Assembly (NCBI GenBank): GCA_028023455.1 | Contig: JAQFVV010000043.1 | Span: 2,541,483-2,605,482 of the forward strand | Reading direction: 5' to 3' | DNA: 64,000 bases | Source of the DNA: Epiperipatus broadwayi | Taxonomy: Eukaryota; Onychophora; Udeonychophora; Euonychophora; Peripatidae | Part shown: in pieces, positions 1-64,000 of the stretch | How positions within the stretch are numbered: position 1 is the first letter of the stretch | Layout: each line of letters opens with the position of its first letter | Made by a program: the position numbers and the translations under genes | The notes under the pieces: model-generated | Databases searched by the model: none | What the model saw: only the letters and a program-made list of their open reading frames with translations | Told to the model about the DNA's origin: nothing

Positions 1-180
1 GTGGTCTCTTTCTGGGTCTTTTACAATCTCTTGGAATCTAGTTTAAAATTTCAATTGTCCATCTATTATCATCTCTTCTAACAATATGTCTAGCCCAACT
101 CCACTTCAGTCTTTTAATTTTTTCAATGAGAGACCTTCATCTCGCAGTGGATTGATAATGGTTGATGATGATGATGATTA
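1..180 (+). mobile_element. RTE 3' fragment with inverted 5' part
   Basis: Bases 1-129 match the antisense C-terminal coding end of the RTE element seen at about 1259-1389. Bases 130-180 then carry the last codons of the same element in the opposite, sense orientation, ending in a GATGAT-type tail. An inverted 5' segment joined to a sense 3' tail is the usual product of twin-priming during LINE integration. The left boundary lies outside the window, so the target duplication cannot be checked. Confidence 0.75.
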
Positions 181-1116
181 GTGACTACTGTTGCCTTCAA
201 AGTAGTTCCCTTATGTATCTTCACTGATTAAAATGGCATTCCCATTTCTGGAAGCACAACTGGAACTCATTTTCAGGAGTACTGTTTGAGCAGCTGTTTC
301 ACATTTTTTTGGATGTCAGTTATAGTAGAAAATCTTCATCCTTTCAGTGCAGTTTTTAATTTTGGAAATAACCAAAAATCACAGAGAATTAACAATCTAG
401 GTATGTAATTTATTTTTTTGACCAAAAAGTCTGTCACAATGAGCCCACTATAATTTATTTTCACACCAAAGCATATAGACTTACATTTATTATTTTCTCA
501 ATAACTGACTACGAACTAAACTCTATTAACTTAAAATTTACAACTATGTTAACTTAAACATTTTCAAACACAAATGTTCAGTCTTCGTGTGATTTCAATA
601 TAATTAGGTCACGGGTATTACCACACGGCCATTCCAGGAATTAAATTGTTACACCTCATACAAATTATTGCTTTTTATACTTTCAGTTGTCTAACAATCT
701 ACTTTAAATCTGTAATTGTCCAATATTATTTATACGTTTGTCAATTATGATTGAAAAAGATTGTTAGATTGCCAAAATCGTAAGGAATGTGAATAATAAA
801 AGACTGTAGAAATTAAAAAAAAAAAAATATGAGAAATATAATATTTTATTACACATAAAACATTGTGAAGAGAATGAATATTTAATATTTATAAATATAA
901 TTAATTTTTTAATTACTTTTTTTCTTTTCATTGTTACGAATTGATTAAAGAACTAACAATTTACAAGACTTACAGTAATTGTTTTTATGTGAAGATGAGC
1001 CATTGAGATAATTAAAAAAAATAATACAGATAGATTACATTAATCTAAAAATTTAGATTCAAATTCCATTCCAAATTTAAAAATTTTTTTGAAATGCATA
1101 AAACACTAAATTTGTA
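181..1116. other. AT-rich intergenic DNA, nothing recognised
   Basis: This stretch has no long open frame, RNA gene or repeat arm that I recognise. It contains only A/T runs, for example around 815-827 and 905-920. Confidence 0.5.
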
Positions 1117-1127
1117 ATTGTATCCAT
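1117..1127. repeat. Left target-site duplication of the RTE copy
   Basis: The 11-mer attgtatccat occurs here and again at 4410-4420, exactly bracketing the RTE element. Confidence 0.85.
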
Positions 1128-4100
1128 CATCATTATCAACCATTATCAATCCACTGCAGGATGAAGGTCTCTCCAAGTTTAATCCATCTTCTCCGATCTT
1201 TAGCTTCTCTTCTCCACATCACCCCTACACATTTTCTTATTTCATCCATCCATCTTACATGTGGTCTCCTTCTGGGTCTTTTACAATCTCTTGGAATCCA
1301 GTTTAAAATTTCAATTGTCCATCTATTATCATCTCTTCTAGCAATATGTCCAGCCCAACTCCACTTCAATCTTTTAATTTTTTCAATGAGGTCAGTAACA
1401 CCTGTTTGTTCTCTTACCCATACATTGCGTTTTCGATCTCTTCTTGTTACTCCCAACATACATCTCTCCATACTTCTTTGAGTGGTCTGAAGTCTCTGTA
1501 TTGATCTTCTATTAAGTGTCCAAGTCTCAGATCCATAAGTAAGAACTGGTAAAACACATTTGTTAAAAACCTTTCTTTTCAAACACATAGGCATATTTCT
1601 TTTAATATCAAGTTATTTCTACCAAAAGCACTCCAACCAAGTTTAATTCTATGATTAATTCCTCTATTATGTTTCCATCTGTATTAATAATCTGACCAAG
1701 GTATTTGTAACTCTTAACTTCTTCTAATTCATCATAATCAATCTTTATTTTCATATTTGGAGCAAATCGATTAAACATTACTTTAGTCTTTTTAACATTT
1801 ATCTTTAGTCCTACTTTTCTACTTTCATCTGATAACTCCTGCAACATTTCCTGCAGCTGAAGCATTATTTGCAAAAACAACTACATCATCTGCAAAATCT
1901 AAATGACTTAAATAATCTCCATTTACTTTCACTCCTTTAGTTTCCCATTTTAATCCACAAAATACTTCTTGCAGCACTGTTGTAAAAAGTTTTGGAGATA
2001 TGGAGTCACCTTGTCTTACACCTTTCTCAATGTTGACTTTCCCAGTATCATTATGTAATCTAATTGTTGCTGTTGCATTTTTATAAATATTCTTTAAAAT
2101 ATGACAATATCCTGGATCTATACCTTGATGATCCAATGCTTTAATCACTGAAGAAATGTTTATAGAATCAAATGCCTTTTCATAATCTACAAATCCAAAA
2201 CATAATGACAACTCATATTCATTTGTCCTTTCTATAACTTCTCTCAATACTTGAATATGATCTACTGTACTAAAACCACTTTTAAATCCAGCTTGTTCTC
2301 TTGGTTGGTGAAAATCCAAGGTTCTCTGTAGACGAGTTGTAATTATCTTGGTAAAAATTTTATATAAAACTGATAAAAGGCTGATAGGTCTGTAATTTCT
2401 AATATCTTCTTTATCACCTTTTTTAAATATTAATATTATTACTGCATTCTTCCAATCATCCGGTACATCTTTATCATTTAGACATTTGGTATATAACTTT
2501 GCTAATATTTTTTCTGTTTCTTCACCTGCTTCTTTTAATATATCAATTATAATTCCATCATTACCTGGAGCCTTTCCTTTTTCATACATTTAATTGCATT
2601 TCTCACTTCTTCATTTAAAATTCTGGGCAATTCGGAAGATGTAATAGATATAGGAGGTACTTGTTCTTTATTACTATATAATTCTTGATAAAAATCTTCT
2701 ACCAATTTCATAATGTCATCCCTCTTTTTAGTAATAATTCCATCTTTTTTCCTTATTGCAGATATAAATTTCCTACCAATACCAAAATGTTGTTTTACAT
2801 TCTTAAGACTTTTATTTTCTTCTACAGCTTTTCTTGCTAGTTCACAGTTATACTTTCTTATATCATTTTCAACTCTTTTCCGCACCATTTTACAAAATTC
2901 GAGATATTCAGAGCGTCGTTTAATGCATCATTCTTGCATATCTTCATATTCCTTTTTTCTTCATAAGTTCTCTAGTCTCAGTAGAAATTTTATTAGTCAA
3001 TTGCTGCTTTTTTCTACCAGCTATCTTTGTTGCAGTTTTTAAAAGTGTATCAGTTATTTTCATATTAATTTCATTCAAATCTGAATCATGTTCAAAATCT
3101 ACTAATACTTGAAACCGATTTGTAAGTTCTAATTTAAATTCATTAGAATGTTTCTGAAGATTAGGAATATCAACTGTAAATATAGTTTTTCTTAATAATT
3201 TTTGTCTCTCTAGTTTTACATTAACATGTATCTTACCCCTTACTAATCGATGATCACTTCCTGTGTTAAATTTATTAAGAACATTACAATCTTGAAATAT
3301 GTATTTCCTGTTAGTCAAAATATAATCCAATTCTGCTGTACCTTCATTTGGATGCTTCCATGTCCATTTCCTTCTAACATTTTTCTCAAAAAAGAATTCA
3401 TAATGTAAAGTTTTTCCTTCTCTGCAAACTCCACAAGTCTATGTCCTCTCTCATTTCTATTACCATAACCAAAATTACCTACAACACTTTCATCTTTCAT
3501 TTGTTTACCAATTCTAGCATTAAAATCTCCCATAACAATTTTAAAATGTTGTTTACTCTGATCAAAAGCCTTTTGTACATCCATATAAAAATCTTCTACT
3601 ACTTCATCACTGTGAGAACTTGTTGGGGCATAAACCTGAATTATCTGCATTTAATATCTGCTATTAAGTTGTATAACTAATCTTGCCACTCTGTCTGATA
3701 CACCATCAATCTCCACAATATTGTTCTTCCACTTTTTATTTATAATGAATCCTACTCCACTTGTATTTCCAATATTTGTGCCTTTATAATAGAGCATATG
3801 TCCACTTTTTAAATCAATTGTCTCTTCACCTTTTCTTCTAACTTCACAAAGTCCAATAATATCCCATTTAATATAAGAGAGTTCTTCTTCTAATTCTTGC
3901 AATCTTCCTTCACTTGAAAGTGATCTGCAGTTGTAAGTACCTAAATAAAAAGTCGTCATCAAATGGCAGCCTGGGTCCGCCTCCAGGATATTCTTAGCAC
4001 CCTCCGCCTTCGGCCACCAACCGCTGCCTTGGTTGGTGACTTTACAGCCTCCTGGGATTAAGGGCCATGCTTTATTTTTGTCTGTCATAATTGTATAATT

Positions 4101-4409
4101 GGGAAAAATCTTTATCATTTACACAAACATTCATTCTGCCTTATCAGGCACTGAGAAGAAAGACCATGGTGTTTCTTGATCTTAAACTCAGAGGTAAAAA
4201 GCCAATAAACTCACCACGCTGGCTAATGCGTGTTGGTGAGCAGCCCATCCATGTTCTATACTATATGAATAAACATATAGTAATAACAGCTGCAACGACA
4301 AGAACGTATGGAGTGGACATTAGGAATTTGCCCTGCTCGGTTCCTTTAAGGCCTCCAAGAGGAATCAAAGGGTCTCCTTTCAGTTAATAGCAAACTCCTT
4401 TCTGCAGCC
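1128..4409 (-). mobile_element. Nearly full-length RTE-clade LINE, inactive
   Basis: This is a non-LTR retrotransposon of about 3.3 kb on the minus strand, flanked by a perfect 11-bp target duplication. It has a 5' leader (about 4119-4409), an APE-type endonuclease followed by reverse transcriptase, and a short ATGATG-type 3' tail at 1128-1140. RTE elements copy themselves by target-primed reverse transcription. The coding frame is broken by several frameshifts and stops, so this copy cannot make its protein. It lies about 2.3 kb upstream of the first VPS35 exon seen and is antisense to that gene. The assignment to the RTE clade rests on single-ORF architecture and protein similarity to RTE/BovB-like proteins recalled from the family. 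The exact subfamily is not known. Confidence 0.9.
1136..4118 (-). pseudogene. RTE endonuclease-reverse transcriptase, frameshifted
   Basis: The minus-strand frame begins with an AP-endonuclease-like domain: GLCEVRRKGEE with the catalytic Glu, then VYAPT, GDFNARIG and GSDHRLV. Reverse transcriptase motifs follow: KAPGNDGI, NYRPISLL, VDYEKAFDS (motif A), GVRQGDSISP (motif B) and FADDVVVFA (motif C, near 1890). A thumb segment KYLGQII and a C-terminal region with GHIARRDDNRW end in ILQWIDNG. I see an in-frame stop at about 3651 and another near 2930. Single-base frameshifts lie near 3395, 2955, 2575 and 1860, with two more between 1610 and 1690; several fall in homopolymer runs. Apart from these breaks the protein is nearly complete at about 1,000 residues. 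Confidence 0.88.
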
Positions 4410-4420
4410 ATTGTATCCAT
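4410..4420. repeat. Right target-site duplication of the RTE copy
   Basis: Perfect 11-bp match to 1117-1127, directly after the 5' end of the element. Confidence 0.85.
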
Positions 4421-5927
4421 AAAGTGGCATATATTTTAAAATAATTCTTAAATATAATTTACTAACAAATATTTCTTAAAAAAATCAATTAGTAAAAAAT
4501 AAAATCAGTCATTTAAACTCAGTAATTATATTTACTTGATAATAGGAAGACATTTTGAATTGTTAAGCGACAGAAATTTAAATACAGGTATAAAAGTTGC
4601 ATTATACTTAAAAACTTGTCTAAATAGTAAATATTTGCATAACTTTTTTAAAAAGTTAATCAAATAAAAACAACAACTTTAAGTACATTATCTACTTACA
4701 TTTATTTGAATTTTTGTGTGACTAAGTGTAAAAAAAAAAAAAAAAAGTTGGCGATTTTTTTCCGCATGTTTTTTCAAAATAAAAATGGCCACTTCATGAT
4801 TTTTTCCCTTTTTTGGGGGGGTTTTTTTGAACATCATTTACTGTTAGAATTATGAACCTTTTGGCTTTATATTTTGTTCAGAATTGAGAAAATATAATGA
4901 ATAAATTGTGAGGACTTTTTAACAATTGGATGTTTTCACAAGAGAAACTATATTCTGAAGACATTTTAAAATTGAAATAGATTTGTCTAACTTTGTGTTG
5001 ACATTAAAACTTAATTATTGTCAATGCTTTGATTTTGACTTTCATTAAAATTGCGTTTAACTACATATTCTTATAGTTTACAGGTAAATTTCATCATAAG
5101 ATGTGTTATGTAGACAGACAATACTACTTTAAATTATTTTTACACTAAATGATTGATACAATGGTGCGTGAACATTGAATTATCACCATTTTTTTCGTCA
5201 AATTATTATAATTTTTTTTTTTGTAATACAGATTTTTAGCATGGAATTTTGATTTTCATACAGAATTGCGAATAATTACATATTCTATAATTTATGGGTA
5301 AATTAAATGTTTTCATAAATATATATTATGTAAATGATATTGATTTACCATATTAGATGTTATCAAGTGGCTTATGCAATTATGCATAGACAATCACTTT
5401 TTTTTTTTTTTTTTGAAAATAAATTTTTATATTGGATTTGATTTTGGCTGCTTTGCGAGTTATGCGAATTAGAACACAAAGCTTCCAGATGACTTGTATG
5501 TTACTAAACATTTTGATTATATATTTTCGAAAGAATGTGCTAACATTAAAGGCTCCTATGATATATTTTTTGATGTTTTTTGTGTATAAAATGAAATTTT
5601 AACATAGAATTGTAAATTTTTTTTTAGTTTATACAATGTACACATGTGAAAATTAATATATATCACAGGTCTCATTTTACATACAAATAAACACATTTTA
5701 ATCTGATTTTTTAGTTATTCAACTTTTTTATTGATGTAAGCATTATAATAATTTATGTCTGTAAATATATTTTTGGTTTGCTATGTTATCTAAAAGTATT
5801 TTAGAAAATAGAGGGGTTTAAATTCTTGTAATTTGAATTAACAGTATATTTAATATAGATAACCTTTTAGAAAAATTCCAAGAAGTTTGAGAAGTTTTAT
5901 GGAGCTCTGAAGTGGGGCCTATTGGTT
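4421..5927. other. AT-rich DNA upstream of VPS35
   Basis: Very AT-rich with A and T runs (about 4731-4745, 5400-5414). No coding exon, CpG-rich promoter or RNA gene is recognisable. An upstream VPS35 exon or promoter could lie here or further left, but nothing in the sequence identifies it. Confidence 0.4.
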
Positions 5928-5937
5928 CAGTTATGGT

Positions 5938-6285
5938 CATCATGATCAACCATTATCAGTCCACTGCAGGATGAAGGTCTCTCCCTGCAATCTTTAGCTT
6001 CTCTTCTCCACATCACCCCTGCAAACTTTCTTATTTCATCCATCCATCTCACATGTGGTCTCTTTCTGGGTCTTTTACAATCTCTTGGAATCCAATTTAA
6101 GATTTCAATTGTCCATCTATTATCACCTCTTCTAGCAATATGTCCAGCCCAACTCCACTTCCAGTCTTTTAATTTTTTCAATGATGTCAATAACACCTGT
6201 TTGTTCTCTTATCCATATATTGGGTTTTCGATCTCTTCTTATTACTCCTAACATGCATCTTTCCATACTTCTTTGAGTGATCACT
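5938..6285 (-). mobile_element. RTE 3' fragment, 5'-truncated
   Basis: This minus-strand copy of the RTE C-terminus encodes WSWAGHIARRGDNRWT and RPHVRWMDEIRK, with the ATCATG-type tail at its left end. It is bounded by the near-identical 10-mers cagttatggt (5928-5937) and cagatatggt (6286-6295). A 5'-truncated LINE insertion with a 9/10 target duplication is the simplest reading. It sits about 450 bp before the first VPS35 exon. Confidence 0.8.
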
Positions 6286-6295
6286 CAGATATGGT

Positions 6296-6737
6296 AGCTG
6301 TATTTAAAGGATGAAGATTTGGACGAGAATGATTTTGATTACTCTATGTTTTTAGTTCTGGTTAATCATTCCAAAAGATAGTGCATTAATTCCATTGATA
6401 TTATTTTTTAGATTATCAAGATTTTAAAACCTATGAATTATCTTTTCATCTAAATTATATCTTGAAACATTAGATAGTCTTTAGCCCAAAAATTTCAATG
6501 AATGTGCATAATGTAGCCTTAAATGTAAGGAAATATTATATTTTATTTCTCTCCTTAATGTGCTAAAGTGTGGGCAGGGTTGTATCACTACAGTGAGAAT
6601 GTATTTGTGCATGTGTGTGTGTATAATTTAAATTCTGAAATACTAGAATTCATTGACTTTTTTTTTTTGGCAGGATTTTTAAACCGTAATTTAATAGATT
6701 TGTTTTATACCATGCATTTTGTTTCTTTTTACTTTAG
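6296..6737. other. Region directly before first VPS35 exon seen
   Basis: AT-rich with a short GT run near 6611-6621. The last 20 bases form a pyrimidine-rich tract ending in AG at 6736-6737, which reads as a splice acceptor. This is therefore probably the end of an intron rather than a promoter. Confidence 0.55.
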
Positions 6738-6740
6738 CCC

Positions 6741-61955
<55,215 letters not shown>

Positions 61956-62369
61956 TGATTTTTTTTTAGTTAAAATACTTAAGTTCTGTTATTCTGTTAA
62001 AAAAATTTTAATAAATAGTTTTATAAATATTAAATTATATTGTTTATTCTAAAAACGTCATTTATACGAGTAATGTTATTTTTGCGATATAATTTTTTTT
62101 GTGCAATATTTGATTATAATTGAATAAAAACTTATTTTTCATTTCATTAGAAGTATTTTAACAGTATTGAAAGTAGTATTTTTCATGCTTTATTAAAATG
62201 CGATAGAGTAAGATTAATATTATAGCTAAATTCAACTTGAATAAGTTTTTGGGTGCATGTATAAAGATAAATAGATAGAACGATAGCATGGTCTATCGCC
62301 CCATATGTGGATAACTTATAACTGAGACATTTAGTTGAATTTTTTTGAAGGCAGGGTTAATATAAGATT

Positions 62370-63466
62370 GTAAATGTATGTGTGAATGATCAGACTGTTT
62401 TATTCAATCATGACAGACAAAATTAAATTATGGATTTTATATCCCAGAGATCATGAAAGTCATCAGTCGAGAGAATATTTGGTGGCCGAAAATTGGAAAT
62501 ACTAAGAATACCTGGGTTATGGACTTAGAATGTCAATTCAACTACCTACAATTATAGATCAGTTTCATGTGAAGGAAGATTGCATGAATTAAAAGAACTG
62601 TCTGACATTAATTGGGGCCCTGGAAAATTTTAAGAAGTTGGAAGAAAAGATAAAGAGACAAATCGTTTGAAAAGTGGATATGTACTTCATTGTAAAGATA
62701 CAAATATTTGAAGCACAAATGGAATGGAATTTATTATCAATAAAAAAAAAAAAAAGAAAGAATATATTGTGGAGATTGGTGATACATCAGACAGAGTGGT
62801 AAGATTAGTTACTAACTTAATGGACGATATCAAATGCTGATAATTTAGGTTAATGTGCCAACAAATTTTCAATTTGAAAAAGAAGTGATCAGACAGAATG
62901 ATCAGACTAAACAATATTTTAAAATTGTCATGATTAGATTTAGTAATAGGATTGGAAAACAATCTAAAAATGAAAATACTGAGGGCAAATTTGGATATGG
63001 GGAAGGAAATAAAAGAAAATGGATGTGAAGTTTGCTGGAAACCAATAAACATCACATGATCACCATTTTTTATGCTTGCTTATAACTGTTATAAAACAAG
63101 TAAAAGCCTCCATACATTATTGCCACTCAGTGCAAGCCAGAGTAATCAATAGATGTCGGAAGGCTTGTGCATAAAATCCCCATCTAGAATGGAGATATTG
63201 GATGGGTAGGCACTAGATGGGGATTTTATGCACAAGCCTTCTGGCATCCATTGATTACTCTGGCTTGCACTGAATGGCCATACTGTATGGAGAGTTTTGC
63301 GTGTTTTAATAAGTTTTCTGGAAATGAAAATTTGTTTATTAATTTTTTTTAGAGAAAAATCTAAAACAGAAATGGATTTGTCTGCATCTAATTGAAGGTT
63401 CGTTGGATGTGGAGTATATTTTGACTAACAGATATATATTTCAAAACTGTAAAGTAATTCATCTTT
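62370..63466 (+). mobile_element. Degraded RTE 5' part, sense orientation, split by family A
   Basis: The sequence starting near tcatgacagacaaaatt is colinear with the RTE leader and endonuclease (complement of about 4130 to 3285). It includes a segment for DYILTNR near 63420-63440. It is interrupted at 63042-63310 by a family A element. The frame is destroyed. Confidence 0.8.
63042..63310 (+). mobile_element. Family A fold-back nested in RTE, 14-bp duplication
   Basis: The flanks aagtttgctggaaa (63028-63041) and aagttttctggaaa (63311-63324) match at 13/14. The 5' end has catcacatgatcacc and the 3' end gagttttgcgtgtttt. Long inverted arms replace the hammerhead centre, which is lost. Confidence 0.78.
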
Positions 63467-63703
63467 TCATATGGCTTCTTGACCTTTGCACATATTTTTT
63501 ATTTTAATAAAAAATTTATTTTTTATATTAATAAAGGCCCTAAAATCACTGAAATTTCTAGATTTCCAACTTTTATTACGTAAATCTATATAGAATCTTG
63601 GTTAAGATATCTTATTTGCTGAGTCATGGTTGAGAAATAACATGATTTTTTTATTTTCTTATTTTTCTACCATATGCTTTTAGAAAATTGAAAAAAAATT
63701 TTT

Positions 63704-64000
63704 TTAATCAGTTAATAAAACAATTAGAGAGGATTTGAACACAGACTTTTTAAAAAAGCTTCCTTCAGCTGTCCACTCCATCTTATATAACTGATACACA
63801 TGATCACATACGTGTGAAAAAGATGAATGATCTTCAGTATATGTATTTCGAGCTGAACCAGCACTCATCAGTTGGTCTAGATCATCATCTCCCATATATA
63901 TATAACTTAGACTAACTGATGAATTTTGGTTCAGCACTTAAATATATATATTTGAGGTCATTTATCGTTTTCACATGTATGTGACCAGGTGTATTGGCTA
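63704..64000 (-). repeat. Family H copy with the best-preserved core
   Basis: On the minus strand at 63838-63877 it reads CTGATGA, then a hairpin closed by G-C with GCTG/CAGC pairs and a GTT loop, then GAAATA. Stem III (AUA/UAU) can form and an H17 base follows. Stem I pairing is weak. The copy runs off the window. Confidence 0.5.

Noticed and set aside
4091-4387. 98-codon plus-strand frame
   Set aside because: It is the antisense of the RTE leader region, bounded by the element's target duplication.

Overview
This window is an AT-rich stretch of an invertebrate animal genome. It holds most of one protein-coding gene, the retromer subunit VPS35, on the + strand. The gene is in at least 13 exons spread over about 55 kb, from 6738 to 61949. 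The spliced reading frame stays open for 610 codons through every exon junction and matches animal VPS35 almost residue for residue. The last quarter of the protein lies beyond the right edge. High conservation, long AT-rich introns, RTE-type LINEs and Penelope-type remnants suggest an invertebrate, perhaps an arthropod such as a chelicerate. The sequence alone does not settle the lineage.

Layout: 1-6300 is upstream DNA dominated by an RTE-clade retrotransposon. It includes one nearly full-length dead copy (1128-4409, 11-bp target duplication), a 5'-inverted fragment at the left edge and a 3' fragment just before the first VPS35 exon seen. From 6738 on, everything except the small exons is intron. 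The introns carry RTE relics (10 kb, 37 kb, 52.8-54.2 kb, 55.7-57.9 kb, 62.4-63.5 kb), a Penelope-like GIY-YIG relic (54.4-54.8 kb), a hAT-type element (36.2-36.7 kb), tRNA-derived SINE-like sequences, degenerate tandem repeats and many fold-back (inverted-arm) elements.

The most unusual content is a set of short, non-coding, interspersed repeat families, called A, B, C, G and H here. They share a hammerhead-ribozyme-like core: CTGANGA, a short hairpin, then GAAA, often followed by a GTC-like triplet. In family A the core is flanked by a 6-bp stem I. Its stem II differs between copies by a paired change (GGC/GCC versus AGC/AGC's partner GCT), and at 37376-37704 the core recurs in three head-to-tail units of exactly 113 bp. 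Several A, B and C copies are bounded by 13-18 bp direct repeats, which points to retroposition rather than cut-and-paste DNA transposition. This resembles the retrozyme / Penelope-associated hammerhead repeats known from animals, but the families themselves look locally unfamiliar. No tool search was possible, so family names are descriptive only.
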